From: a virus
Direction: 5' to 3' (one strand)
Virus record (IMG/VR): IMGVR_UViG_3300025806_000038
Location: 1-49,523 of that record
DNA: 49,523 nt
The translations under genes were made by a program, and so were the position numbers. Positions 37,401 to 46,138 of this stretch are shown here, piece after piece (position 1 is the stretch's first letter; every line of letters begins with the position of its first letter). The notes beneath the pieces are model-generated. The model had not been told where the DNA came from and ran no database searches. It saw only the letters and a list, made by a program, of their open reading frames with translations.

Positions 37401-37838
37401 ATTTTCATCAATAATAGTATTTAACGGTAATTTTGACCCGTCAGAAAGCTCTCTATATTGAATAGGCAATCCTAGCTCTTCTAAACCTGTAGGGGTTAAA
37501 GCTACTTGTCCTTTAGTGTTTCTTGTAAAACCTGAAGATCCTACAAAATTACTTAAAACTTGATCTTGTTCTTTAAATCCAATAATTCCACTTGTTTCAG
37601 CTCTGGCTAATTGCGCTCTTAAATTTCTAAGAACACCTTCTTTTTCTGTTCCTTTATCTACTTTTCTTTCAAACTCGCCTCTAACGCCTGTTTCATAATC
37701 AAAATTTAATTTGTCATAAAACGGAGAAACAGCGCCAGTTGCAATTATTGCTTTAACTTTTTTCTTTGCTTCATCTTCTGTATCTGCATCTACGAACTCA
37801 AATACATCCTCGGCAATATTAACTTTGTACCTAGGCAT
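34434..37838 (-). CDS. Very large internal virion (ejection) protein, 1134 aa
   Basis: The product begins MPRYKVNIAEDVFEFVDADT, with an N-terminal small domain, then hydrophobic Gly/Ala-rich segments at about residues 150-200 (FAGIAGPIGGAIALMSPQLR, IIKGLTAAFGGRARIARMVA) and again near 985-1020 (GGLVAAGIGASLALNPIAVL). The middle 700 residues are coiled-coil helices. This combination of huge helical body and membrane-capable segments is typical of podovirus internal proteins that are ejected to form a channel across the cell envelope. It is last in the right minus-strand block, with two other such proteins just upstream. No lysozyme motif seen. Confidence 0.65.
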   Translation of the reverse strand: MPRYKVNIAEDVFEFVDADTEDEAKKKVKAIIATGAVSPFYDKLNFDYETGVRGEFERKVDKGTEKEGVLRNLRAQLARAETSGIIGFKEQDQVLSNFVGSSGFTRNTKGQVALTPTGLEELGLPIQYRELSDGSKLPLNTIIDENDFGFKTGDLADFAGIAGPIGGAIALMSPQLRIIKGLTAAFGGRARIARMVAAGTGSSVGKAAEEALDYQEGFQLQERDELKDLFGGEFLFGSIGQGVGELIGMGFKLFLGKNAPTKDLRLNRQMAKGRSANDILKLDASLGKEATEKQIAKAIRDGKVKQFDFAGLASQATLGRKLPGRLQDISEQVLGNTRDKETALYLRAEVDSLLKEIGGENALLQKSISDATKGSLDEQVQASLQKLRLKEQTVTQQLRKLLDDVVDDAIEVGNYGDAPTRRMLGEELKNNLSRARREVIIDLGQKYRNVDGMFGELTSIEGKTGVDKSIAVSLDRVIRNIINDSIEDSRKLIDSHKKSDYLWGVNNRDELDGGIVAKIEQALMKFQNDVADPTKPVSLSHVRNAYSKLNTISRDTLEASPERKVIIDIMRKLDDTRVNQNGEVFKRGQPDSILSKLEIEGESQFNIELGKVLKRNQELNPDAFGDNLEFFDEGLNNLALKQVNNAIAQLREVNGIAAKRMAPFDRLEIKKIISNSQKGAFDADDVYKKVILNGEKKNLDDIFAGLKQYDEYMAKAGKPANAEQTLKSQIKKRLFADAFRASTDVVDESINFTEFAKQINKFERDYPGKLDSLFTDSATGRNTAKLVRDTIAQVNKINPRLKPQDIKNLVNDFTTNIKGLSSSDQGLAFVQGLKQLAKASEDRIKLESNRAISDLPLKGIDETVNIIFRPNANANIQILKDTVSDEVFTSIQQASMQKLLSKSIDLNGKGRITDLFKPGNLKTALDSYGDETLDAMFGKELTQSLRNFQKQIDILTKQEAGRGGAAGGLVAAGIGASLALNPIAVLPTVLSLAVARKLFASPFFVQVASKTDKGSVITAVDMTEQAIRQTLIRELGLQAEEAGSITRDIMNGAVTKLELEELLNPAKDLINQTVTGVEDIEQEARQNLRSTQAPVVQNIPLPDISSIEMPNLDPLSQERLDLDEQLFGRPSRLG

Positions 37839-39850
37839 TATAAAGTTGTCTCAATATAACCTGCGGAGTTTTCACCAAGTTTATAGTTTTCAATATCATC
37901 AAAACTAAAACCAAGAATTCTATTAATTAATGATTCATTAGCCATTAATGCTGGAGAATTATATCCTCCTTGTCCTATTGCGTTAGCTCTTGAAATAACC
38001 GTTGATTGATCTTTTCTCATACTTTCTACAATATTATCTCTGCTGTTAGTTAATAATTTAGAAAGTTCTGCTGGTGATGTCCATATATTTACATTACCAA
38101 ATATCCTAGCAACAATATCTCTGTCCAAATTAGAAATAGTTTTACCTGATTCTCCAAGAATTTGTCTTACAGATCTTTGTGCCGTTACATCAAGTATGAC
38201 TTGCGTTTTAACTGCTGGGTCTAAGTTTTCCCATTTTGTTTCCCCATAACCAGCAGCATTTCTTAGTTTGTCGTTAATTTTAGAAAGAAAACCTCTTGCT
38301 CCAAAAGCTCCAGGGTCTTTTATGTCTTCATTAAGAATTTGATTAATGTCACTAACAATTCTTTCACTTTCATCAAATTGAGAAAGGGCATTTCCTATAT
38401 CGTCTTCAAATCCAGTAAACGTTTTTATGTCGCTTGGGTCTATACCTTCAGCTGCTTTATTACGCGCTTCTAAGTCTGCTTCAGCTTTAGCTAACCTCAA
38501 CTTCATACGGTAATCTCTTTCTTCTTTATCGGCCATTAGTTCTCTTGCAGCTCTTTCTTCAGCAGCTTTAGATGCACCACCTGCAAGACCTGCGCCCATT
38601 TGACCAGTTCTTGTAAGCTCGCCACCTACGTTTCTAATAAAGTTAAGAAATCTATCAGAACCAAAGAATCCTGGTTGATCTAATTTTCTACTTATAGGAT
38701 CATTTTGCTTTCTAAGTTCTTCTTGTTCTTCAATACTTGCACCTACAATAGGCATTTCAATTTCTGGAAGTTTAGGAATTGCAGCATCATCTATTGTTGC
38801 TCTAAACTCTTCTTGAGATAAGCCTCCAAACTTAGCTGCATTTTCTGCTAAAGTATCGGCTTCAGTTTTATCTACATCTACTTTTTGTTCTATCGGTTTA
38901 ATTTCATCTAATAGAGTTGCAATCTCATCATCTTGTTCTAATCTTCCTTCAGGCAATAAATTTCCAAACTCATCTCTGTCAATCATTTCTTTTTGATACT
39001 CTAGTCTTCTAGTTTCCATATCAAAAGGGCCACCCTCTAAACTTAAAGTTTCGCTTTCAAACCTAGGAGTAACTCCAGAACTTTCAGTAACAATCGCTTC
39101 ATCTACAACGTCAGCACTAGGTCTAGTTGGCCCAACAAATTCGTTAATTTCTGATTGAAAGTCTTGAATTTGTTGCTCAGGTTTATCTTCAAAAACTCGG
39201 TCAACTCCAAAATAATCAGACATTTTTTCATCACCAGATCTTAGTGCATCAAAAAACATATTTGTTGCTGATGTTACATTTGGATTAGAATAAACATTTT
39301 TTGCTTTCTCTTTTAAGTTTTTAGATTGTTCTTTTAAGTTTTTAGATTGTTTTAAAAGATTTATCATTGATCTTGATCTTTCTTGATCTGTTGGCACATA
39401 ACTATCGTATGTTGGTTTAAATAAATCTATACCGCGTAGCCCTATAGAAGGATCAAACTCTTGTTTTCCTCCAAACTCTTTTAGAGGTTGAATACCAAAA
39501 GTTTCGCCAAGTAGTCTTGATCCACCCCTAATAAATGGTTCTGTACCTCTTAATGCACTAAATCCTAAATCTGTTAAATTTGTGCCAAGATCTTCTTGTG
39601 CTTGAAATCGGCCTATTTGTGGAGCATCTCGTTTTTGAAACTGTTGTAAAATAGATAAGACCGCAGGTCCTTTTTCTAAAGTATCATCATATAAAATTTT
39701 GTAAGGATTAAACAAAGGAGTGTTTATAAAATCTGGCTGTTGACTTAAATCAATTAGAATCTCACCAGTCAACCTATCTCTTATTTGATAATCGCCAATT
39801 GTCCTAGCGCCACCACCATTTGCAAACATTCTTCTATTAAGAAAGTTCAT
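37838..39850 (-). CDS. Large internal virion protein candidate, 670 aa
   Basis: The product starts MNFLNRRMFANGGGARTIGD, a start (RRMFxxGGG) I know from marine phage ejection-type proteins. It has a disordered acidic middle (residues 190-400) and a helical section with NVGGELTRTGQMGAGLAGGA, KAAEERAARELMADKEERDY, LRLAKAEADLEARNKAAEGI and DRDIVARIFGNVNIWTSPAE. Its stop overlaps the ATG of the 1134-residue gene. Likely partner of the 349- and 1134-residue proteins in the ejection apparatus; no enzymatic motif is seen. Confidence 0.6.
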   Translation of the reverse strand: MNFLNRRMFANGGGARTIGDYQIRDRLTGEILIDLSQQPDFINTPLFNPYKILYDDTLEKGPAVLSILQQFQKRDAPQIGRFQAQEDLGTNLTDLGFSALRGTEPFIRGGSRLLGETFGIQPLKEFGGKQEFDPSIGLRGIDLFKPTYDSYVPTDQERSRSMINLLKQSKNLKEQSKNLKEKAKNVYSNPNVTSATNMFFDALRSGDEKMSDYFGVDRVFEDKPEQQIQDFQSEINEFVGPTRPSADVVDEAIVTESSGVTPRFESETLSLEGGPFDMETRRLEYQKEMIDRDEFGNLLPEGRLEQDDEIATLLDEIKPIEQKVDVDKTEADTLAENAAKFGGLSQEEFRATIDDAAIPKLPEIEMPIVGASIEEQEELRKQNDPISRKLDQPGFFGSDRFLNFIRNVGGELTRTGQMGAGLAGGASKAAEERAARELMADKEERDYRMKLRLAKAEADLEARNKAAEGIDPSDIKTFTGFEDDIGNALSQFDESERIVSDINQILNEDIKDPGAFGARGFLSKINDKLRNAAGYGETKWENLDPAVKTQVILDVTAQRSVRQILGESGKTISNLDRDIVARIFGNVNIWTSPAELSKLLTNSRDNIVESMRKDQSTVISRANAIGQGGYNSPALMANESLINRILGFSFDDIENYKLGENSAGYIETTL

Positions 39851-39851
39851 G

Positions 39852-40901
39852 TTAGTTTCCTTGGCCAGGTACTAAAGCTCCGTAAGCAGAGAAAGCTGCC
39901 CCAAGACCTTGAGCGCTTGGATCAGGAGCCATACCGTATGTAGAATCAATCTGACTTCCTGCTTGTTTGTAGCCAGGCAGTAAAGAACCAATACCCTGCA
40001 TAGTTTGTAACGGCCTCATTTGCTGTTGCAACTGTTGAGTAAATTGTCTTTGATTTTGTAGATCTGCAATATTTCTACCAGTAGCACCTAGGCCCATTAA
40101 CTCAGATCTTTGACCTCTGTTTAATGCTTCTAAGTTTTGACCAATACCAGCAAGTTGACCGCCATATCCTGCTAACTGAGATCCTAATTGAGAAGCGCTA
40201 GCTCCTTTTTGTGCGCCTATACCTAACAGACCTGAAGCCGCAGACCTTTCTGCTTGTTTTTGTCTTGCAAATTCTCCAAGACCTGTTTGTTGCGCTTGTG
40301 AAAAACCTCTTGATCTAATGTTTGATAGTGCATCACCTAGACCTCTACCAAGCGCTTCTCTTCTTTCTTCAGCGCCTAGCCTTGCCCTAGATCCAAAAGC
40401 TGATTCGCCACCAGCTGAAATAGCTTGCGCTCTTGCCGCTATATCTTGTTGATCGCCAGCTTTCATTACATCATCAATAGTTTGTTGAACAACTGCGTTC
40501 TCGTAAGGATTGTAGAATTGTTCTGTCATGCTAGGATCATAAGCACCTACGGTACCCTGAATAAGATCTTGAGCTTGAGTAAAGTAAGGATCTTGTAATT
40601 GTTCCGCTCTTCTAGATTGTTCTATAGCTTGATTAACTAAATCTTGTTGTTGAGTAAAGAATGGTTGAAATGCACCAAGGCCAGCTTGCGCTCTTTGTCT
40701 TGCTTGAGTTTCTAATGGATCTAAACCAGCTGTTTGTTGTAAAGGAACATCACTTCCTATTAAGTTAGCACCAGCTTGTTGTAATTGATTATAAAAACCA
40801 GGAGTGCCGTCAGTACCAAAATATAAAGCCCGTACAAGCGGGTCTGTTATTGTTTCGGCTGTTACCTGACTTTGAAGTACGGGATCTACTGTATTAGCCA
40901 T
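39852..40901 (-). CDS. Internal virion protein candidate, 349 aa
   Basis: The product is Gln/Ala/Gly-rich: MANTVDPVLQSQVTAETITD, then LDPLETQARQRAQAGLGAFQ, RAQAISAGGESAFGSRARLG, QTGLGEFARQKQAERSAASG and a C-terminal QGLGAAFSAYGALVPGQGN. The repeated 'A..G..' helical pattern and composition are typical of podovirus ejection proteins. Its ATG overlaps the stop of the LysM gene (TAATG at 40901-40903), so translation is coupled. Family unassigned. Confidence 0.6.
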   Translation of the reverse strand: MANTVDPVLQSQVTAETITDPLVRALYFGTDGTPGFYNQLQQAGANLIGSDVPLQQTAGLDPLETQARQRAQAGLGAFQPFFTQQQDLVNQAIEQSRRAEQLQDPYFTQAQDLIQGTVGAYDPSMTEQFYNPYENAVVQQTIDDVMKAGDQQDIAARAQAISAGGESAFGSRARLGAEERREALGRGLGDALSNIRSRGFSQAQQTGLGEFARQKQAERSAASGLLGIGAQKGASASQLGSQLAGYGGQLAGIGQNLEALNRGQRSELMGLGATGRNIADLQNQRQFTQQLQQQMRPLQTMQGIGSLLPGYKQAGSQIDSTYGMAPDPSAQGLGAAFSAYGALVPGQGN

Positions 40902-42724
40902 TATGCCATACTCCCTGAAGCGTTATACTTTTCAAATGTGTCCATTAGTTTATTCATTACATTTACACCTTGTTCTCTATCTGGTTGACTGGATGCTATC
41001 AACTCAATACCTTTTTTTGTTTTATTAAATTCAAAACCACCAGCGCCGTTGTTAGCAGCAGCCGTCATAACAAACTCGCCATCACTAAGCATAGCAGGTA
41101 TATCATCAGAGGTTCCTGTACCAGGACCAACTGACTCACCACCATTTCGCATATCTAGTTCGCCTATTGCAGCTAAACCACCCTCAAAAAAACCTTTGGG
41201 CTTTCCATTATTTTTAATGTAAGCAGATAACTCATTAGTTTTGTAACCTTTGTTTTTTAAGTCTGTTTTAGTAACGGCAATATAATTATTTCCATCAATA
41301 TGCATAAATTTAGTGCCTTCGCCTTTTGCGCGAGCTTTTTTAAATGCTTTGGCAAAAGCTTCTTTTTGACTTGCAGTAATTTTTGCTTTAGTGGCTGGAG
41401 ACAATTGATCCGTCCAAGTAGTGTCTTTTAAAATAGCCGTAATATCTTTGTTTGCTATACCACCTCCATTAAAATATTGTCTGCCGTAACCTATTGGACC
41501 ACCAAAGGCCGCAGCTTTTCTTACACCTAAATCAAACCCAGCAAATACAGGAGCTGGATTAAGATCTGGTCTTACTGATTGTCTAATGTCGGTTAAACCA
41601 CCTTCGGTTTTCTTTGCTGCATCTTTAACAGCTTTACCGTATAACAAAGCTAAAGCAGCCATTTGTGGGTTTATGCCATATCCTCCTCCGCCCCCACCAG
41701 AACCAGATAGTAATCCATCTCCACCAGGACCTGTTCCTAATGCTTGTTCAACAGATTCTGGCAAAAGTTTTGCACTTAAATATTCTATCGGGCCTTTACC
41801 TTCTAAAGGACCTTGCTCAGATCCAATACCAGTAACTCCTCTAATTACGTTTCCTGTTTTATTTAAAATAGTTCCACCTGGCATATTTAAAGTTTGACCA
41901 GCTGATATAACATTAGGATCAGTAATTCCAGGATTAGCCTCCATAATAGCTTCTACGGTTGTATTGTTATCTGCTGCTATTTTACTAAGAGAGTCACCTT
42001 GTTGCACTACAGTTCTTTTTGGAGCAAGAGGATTAAAGCCTTGGGGTCCTCCTACATAATCAACAAATTGTCCTGTATTTACATCAAACTGACCTGTTCC
42101 CCCACCAAAAGCTCCAAAGTATCCTTGTTGCTGGTCGCTTGCCATACCTTTTAGTACGTTTTTACCATATCCAATTGGATTAAATGAAGTTTTACCAGCA
42201 GCGTCTGTAACAGATCCTATACTACCAAGAGAATCCATAAATCCTCCACCAATATTTTTAAAATCGCCAGAGGTTATAGATTTAAGCGCACCATCTTTAC
42301 CAAACACACTTTGATTACCACCAGCCATTACGGTCATAATGTCACCTAAACCACCTTCACCTTTAGCAAGTTTAAGCGCAGCATTACCTTTTTGATAAAC
42401 AGCAGCAAACGGTTGCCAAGGTCCAGGGATAACAGCTGCAATAGGCGCTACTTTTTTAACAACCTTCTTAACGCTTTTAGCTAGTTTTTTCAAAAAGCCA
42501 AACTCTGCTTGTCCTGTAATAGGATTGATAGACATGCCTTGACCCACTTCATATTCTTTCGGATCCAAGCCAACTGCTTGCATTTCTTTCTTAATGAGTG
42601 ATTTTGTTTTGTCTGATATGACTGGAGGAACGACCATCTCGCCTTTTGCAACGTGAGCCATAAAGCGATCTTCGTTGCGTCCTAAAGCTGCTAAGCCTTT
42701 TCCTGAGTTGTCTACTATATTCAT
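40901..42724 (-). CDS. LysM-domain virion protein, 607 aa
   Basis: Residues 237-282 form a LysM domain: KRTVVQQGDSLSKIAADNNT, TVEAIMEANPG, ITDPNVISAGQTLNMPGG, which binds peptidoglycan-type glycans. The N terminus has FMAHVAKGEMVVPPVIS, and the C terminus has GTGTSDDIPAMLSDGEFVMT with AAANNGAGG, both blocks I know from marine phage virion proteins. A hydrophobic Gly-rich stretch (VAPIAAVIPGPWQPFAAVYQ) lies near residue 92. It is probably ejected or part of the needle, contacting the cell wall. Start ATG is 14 bases from the oxygenase stop. Confidence 0.7.
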   Translation of the reverse strand: MNIVDNSGKGLAALGRNEDRFMAHVAKGEMVVPPVISDKTKSLIKKEMQAVGLDPKEYEVGQGMSINPITGQAEFGFLKKLAKSVKKVVKKVAPIAAVIPGPWQPFAAVYQKGNAALKLAKGEGGLGDIMTVMAGGNQSVFGKDGALKSITSGDFKNIGGGFMDSLGSIGSVTDAAGKTSFNPIGYGKNVLKGMASDQQQGYFGAFGGGTGQFDVNTGQFVDYVGGPQGFNPLAPKRTVVQQGDSLSKIAADNNTTVEAIMEANPGITDPNVISAGQTLNMPGGTILNKTGNVIRGVTGIGSEQGPLEGKGPIEYLSAKLLPESVEQALGTGPGGDGLLSGSGGGGGGYGINPQMAALALLYGKAVKDAAKKTEGGLTDIRQSVRPDLNPAPVFAGFDLGVRKAAAFGGPIGYGRQYFNGGGIANKDITAILKDTTWTDQLSPATKAKITASQKEAFAKAFKKARAKGEGTKFMHIDGNNYIAVTKTDLKNKGYKTNELSAYIKNNGKPKGFFEGGLAAIGELDMRNGGESVGPGTGTSDDIPAMLSDGEFVMTAAANNGAGGFEFNKTKKGIELIASSQPDREQGVNVMNKLMDTFEKYNASGSMA

Positions 42725-42738
42725 TTTTAAATTTTACC

Positions 42739-43446
42739 CTATTCTTCTATACATTTTAACCAAAATACAAGTAAGTATCTGTTTCCTGATTCTACCGATA
42801 GGCCTCTATGCATATGGGTAAAGCTCGGAAATATTAGAGCGTGGCCTGTAGGTAATGGTTCAACTGTACCACGATTTAAAAACTCAGTCCCGCCCCCTTC
42901 GTACTCACCTGTATTTAAGGGGACAACCATACTAATGTCAGCGCTTGCATCATGATGCCAAGCACCTTGTTTTTTATCCTTTAAATTATAATTAGCTATT
43001 TGTATTCCGCCACCATTTACGTGCCTGTTCCAAATATTTAAGAATATAGGATTACCTATAGTATATATTGTTTGAAACAAAGATTGATAGATTTCTGGAC
43101 AATTATCTTGAAAAGTTATTTCTGGTATTTGTCTTAAAGTATCTTCTTCTGGATTGGGCTGAAAGCCATAAAAACTTTCTAAGTTTTGTATTTCATCTAA
43201 CAATATAGAACAAAACTTTTGTGAAAAGAAAGGAACCGTATATACATCTTTTAACGGCTCTTTTATAACTTCGTGTAGTTTTGTTGGTTTTGGGTTGTTA
43301 CTTCCTTGATTATTATAAAAATCTATTATGCTTGGCAAAGACTCTTGAACCGCATTAAAAGTTTCTTTTTCTATATACCAATCAGCAGGATGCTCAAGCA
43401 GTATATTTTTAGTTTTATATTCGTTTTTTATAGCTAACTCAACCAT
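42739..43446 (-). CDS. 2-oxoglutarate/Fe(II) oxygenase-like protein, 235 aa
   Basis: The C-terminal half carries the double-stranded beta-helix motif: AWHHDASADISMVVPLN with His164-x-Asp166 as iron ligands, YEGGGTEFLNRG, LPTGHALIFPSFTHMHRG with distal His213 (or His211), and SVESGNRYLLVFWLK with Arg223 for 2-oxoglutarate. This is the prolyl-hydroxylase-type arrangement. Cyanophages and pelagiphages often carry such genes in structural regions. The substrate is unknown: a virion protein or host protein. It overlaps the 114-residue gene by 8 bases and sits between gp10-like and LysM genes. Confidence 0.8.
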   Translation of the reverse strand: MVELAIKNEYKTKNILLEHPADWYIEKETFNAVQESLPSIIDFYNNQGSNNPKPTKLHEVIKEPLKDVYTVPFFSQKFCSILLDEIQNLESFYGFQPNPEEDTLRQIPEITFQDNCPEIYQSLFQTIYTIGNPIFLNIWNRHVNGGGIQIANYNLKDKKQGAWHHDASADISMVVPLNTGEYEGGGTEFLNRGTVEPLPTGHALIFPSFTHMHRGLSVESGNRYLLVFWLKCIEE

Positions 43447-43783
43447 TATTAAAGTTAGTGATGTTTATAGATATATCTCCACCTGTAATAATATCTATCT
43501 TACCTAATGATAATGTCGCCTCAAAACCAAAATCATTTGTTCTTTCGCCTATATCAACCCATTTAGATCCTGTATAAACCTGTAAAACGCCTAAAGTAGT
43601 ATTCCATATAATACTGCCTGGTAAAAAGTTAAATTGAAGTTTGTCCGCATCATTAACTTGTTGAGTGCTGTCAATATCAACTGCACCTAAATTAATTTCT
43701 AAAATTCTTGTAAGTCTGTTAAATATATCGGGGCTAACTGAACCTACAGCAATTGGAAGTTGCGTTTGTAGAATCTTACTCAT
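43439..43783 (-). CDS. Hypothetical virion protein, 114 aa
   Basis: The product starts MSKILQTQLPIAVGSVSPDI and contains LNRLTRILEINLGAVDIDST-like helix and LPGSIIWNTTLGVLQVYTGS, KWVDIGERTNDFG, then SLGKIDIITGGDISINITNF. The IIWNTTLGVLQVYTGSKWVD segment is a common strand motif of fibre- or tail-tip-associated proteins. Its ATG overlaps the gp10-like stop (ATGA). A small tail-needle or tip role is inference. Confidence 0.6.
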   Translation of the reverse strand: MSKILQTQLPIAVGSVSPDIFNRLTRILEINLGAVDIDSTQQVNDADKLQFNFLPGSIIWNTTLGVLQVYTGSKWVDIGERTNDFGFEATLSLGKIDIITGGDISINITNFNNG

Positions 43784-45654
43784 CTCTTGCCGTCAGTTCT
43801 TACATCAATCCTTGTAGCTCCTAATCTCCAACCAATACCTAAATTACCGTTGTTTGCTGCATCATCATCTGACTCAAATCTTAAAACCATTTGCCTTGCT
43901 CTGCCCCTAACAAATGCCTGTTGAGTGTTTGCTTGTATAGAGCTTGTTGAATTGACAGACAAAGAATCGCCTGGATAGTTTCTTGTTTTAACTACAACAT
44001 TTACAGATCCATCTTCGTTGCTGCTTTGTAAAAATTTAAAATCAGGAATAATTTTTTGTATAAAAGTAAATTGTTCTCCATCACCTAAATCAAAATCAGA
44101 GCTTTCTATAAAAACATTAGTCATAGGAGATCCGTCATCATCAAAGCCAGTTTCTTGCTGATAAAGATAACCGTTGCTAACGGCTCTAGGGTAATTTTCT
44201 ATCCCAGCATCTAGCCAAGCTGTTCTACTTAATGATCCATAAAACCAAACATTTTCTGCATAATTGTAAATAACATACTTGTCTATTTCGTCACTAGAAG
44301 AGGAACAATAAAACCAACCCACTTCATTTTTATCTGCAATAGTAAAAGCATTAATCTTAAAAGATTGAGTTAAATTAATATCAGAAAATACATAATCTTG
44401 AACGGTACAAGGAACTGTTTGCACACTACCGTTGTAAAGGTAAAAGTTATTGTAGCTCATCCAGAATACGCCTTGAGGAGCTGTAACAGCTGCTTTAGGG
44501 CCTAGTAATCCTGTTCCTTCATTAATTAAATTAACTCCAAATGTGAATGGAGGACCAATAAACTGCATACTATACAAAGCAGTATCGGTCCAAACTAATA
44601 TTTCTTGTCTAGATTTAACGGCACCAATAATAGAAGATCCAGAGGATAGTCTTAAAGATCCTGCTGTATTTGTCGTTTGAGGTTCAAAATCTAAAGCATT
44701 TTCTTGATCACTAAATGCAATTAACATAGGATCAACAGTCCCAGTTCTAGTACCTCCTGATAGAGGGTCTGCACCCAATACAATTAAATGACGATCTTTT
44801 TCTGAAGTAATAACTTGTAAACCTACGGTTGGTACTTGATTAGCCCCAGCTGTAGTAGAAAGATTAACAGCTCTGGTTGTAACACCATTATTTTCAACCC
44901 ATCTAAAAATGCCTCCACCCCTTTGATTAATGATTAAATCTTCTCCAAAGTTGTCATGAGTCCATAATCTAAGTTGATTAGTAGAAGATAATGCTGTTGC
45001 AGATCCAAAGGCTCCTTCTCCCCATCCATTCAAACCCCAACCAGTACCAGGCACATAAACATCCAGACCCACATTCAATTGATATGTGCCAACGGTTGAT
45101 CCTCCACCATTACCGCTATCGCTTGAATTAGCTGTTACTTCAGCTCCGCTAGTGTCCTTAGCTTCAATTGTGTAAGAATTAGCATTTACGATTGTAGCTA
45201 TTTGATATTCTTGATTAAGTACTGTAGCAGTAATATTACCGCCTAAAGATGCTGCTCCTGAAAATGTTACAAAGTCATTTTGTACTGCCCCATGAGCTGT
45301 ATCAGAAACGGTAATTGTCGCATCTCCATCTCCAACCTTAGCAAAAGTTACGTCTCCAGCGCTGGTTGTAGATCTAATAGGAGTAACATCATTAAAAGAA
45401 GATCCTTCTTCTATATAGTATTTCCAAGTTGTACCTAAACCTAAGTATTTTGTTCCAGCTAATGCTATCCAAGGATGCAGCGCTCTACAAGTTCCTAAAA
45501 AAGTATTGTTATTATCTTTAGCCCAACCACCAAACTTTTCGGGCCTACCTTTTCTAAAACGAACAAGGTTGCAGTCAAACCAACCGCCCTCGTTATCATA
45601 ATCAGTACCTTCTCTGTTGATACCTGGTTTAAATATTGCTTTCTGTAACGTCAT
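43780..45654 (-). CDS. P22 gp10-like packaged DNA stabilisation protein, 624 aa
   Basis: The start MTLQKAIFKPGINREGTDYD, NEGGWFDCNLVRFRKGRPEK, FGGWAKDNNNTFLGTCRALH and WIALAGTKYLGLGTTWKYYI is the signature of P22 gp10-type hub/stabilisation proteins. Strand-rich repeats follow (VPGTGWGLNGWGEGAFGSAT, LRLSSGSSIIGAVKSRQEIL, VWTDTALYSMQFIGPPFTFG, SYNNFYLYNGSVQTVPCTVQ). In P22 gp10 closes the head after gp4 binding. Residues about 85-180 (VTFAKVGDGDATITVSDTAH and following) look like an inserted immunoglobulin-like domain. The start overlaps the end of the PD-(D/E)XK gene by 26 bases. Confidence 0.85.
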   Translation of the reverse strand: MTLQKAIFKPGINREGTDYDNEGGWFDCNLVRFRKGRPEKFGGWAKDNNNTFLGTCRALHPWIALAGTKYLGLGTTWKYYIEEGSSFNDVTPIRSTTSAGDVTFAKVGDGDATITVSDTAHGAVQNDFVTFSGAASLGGNITATVLNQEYQIATIVNANSYTIEAKDTSGAEVTANSSDSGNGGGSTVGTYQLNVGLDVYVPGTGWGLNGWGEGAFGSATALSSTNQLRLWTHDNFGEDLIINQRGGGIFRWVENNGVTTRAVNLSTTAGANQVPTVGLQVITSEKDRHLIVLGADPLSGGTRTGTVDPMLIAFSDQENALDFEPQTTNTAGSLRLSSGSSIIGAVKSRQEILVWTDTALYSMQFIGPPFTFGVNLINEGTGLLGPKAAVTAPQGVFWMSYNNFYLYNGSVQTVPCTVQDYVFSDINLTQSFKINAFTIADKNEVGWFYCSSSSDEIDKYVIYNYAENVWFYGSLSRTAWLDAGIENYPRAVSNGYLYQQETGFDDDGSPMTNVFIESSDFDLGDGEQFTFIQKIIPDFKFLQSSNEDGSVNVVVKTRNYPGDSLSVNSTSSIQANTQQAFVRGRARQMVLRFESDDDAANNGNLGIGWRLGATRIDVRTDGKR

Positions 45655-46111
45655 TTAATGATTCTAGTTTTGGTGTTTTATTCACATATAACAAAGTTTC
45701 TAATAAAGATTCTTTAGAATCTATTTTTTCTAAACTGCCTATAGTTTTTGCGTATTCAGTTGAGTTGTTCTTTTTATCAACAGGAACAAAAATAACTTTA
45801 TTTATCGGCAAAGCAACCAAACAGAAAAAGTCTATTTGACCGTCTCCATATCTTACCATTTTATTTTGTCTAGTGTTATTAGAAGTTCTTCGTCCAGATC
45901 TTATTTCCCAGCGGTAGTAATCTGCTTTTTTTCTTTTATAAATTTTATTTGTTGTTTTAACTTGAACTCGATAAAGTTTACCTTGGTGATCAAGTATTAA
46001 ATCAGATCTATGATTTGATGGAGACATAATAACTGAGTCGCAATATCTAAGCATGTAAGATGCTGCTAGATATTCACCAGCCAAAGCAATTCTAGCTGTA
46101 GAATGAGGCAT
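45629..46111 (-). CDS. PD-(D/E)XK endonuclease-like protein, 160 aa
   Basis: The core GEYLAASYMLRYCDSVIMSP, NHRSDLILDHQGKLYRVQVK, TTNKIYKRKKADYYRWEI matches the PDDEXK_5 type: Glu13, Asp37 (RSDLIL) and Gln50-Val-Lys52 as active site, followed by a basic segment. These are small nucleases of unclear role, sometimes group I intron or phage-borne. Found here between lysozyme and gp10-like genes, in the middle of a structural block, its role is not obvious. Confidence 0.7.
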   Translation of the reverse strand: MPHSTARIALAGEYLAASYMLRYCDSVIMSPSNHRSDLILDHQGKLYRVQVKTTNKIYKRKKADYYRWEIRSGRRTSNNTRQNKMVRYGDGQIDFFCLVALPINKVIFVPVDKKNNSTEYAKTIGSLEKIDSKESLLETLLYVNKTPKLESLNDVTESNI

Positions 46112-46138
46112 AAGCCTTTCCTATAAATTTAACCGCTG

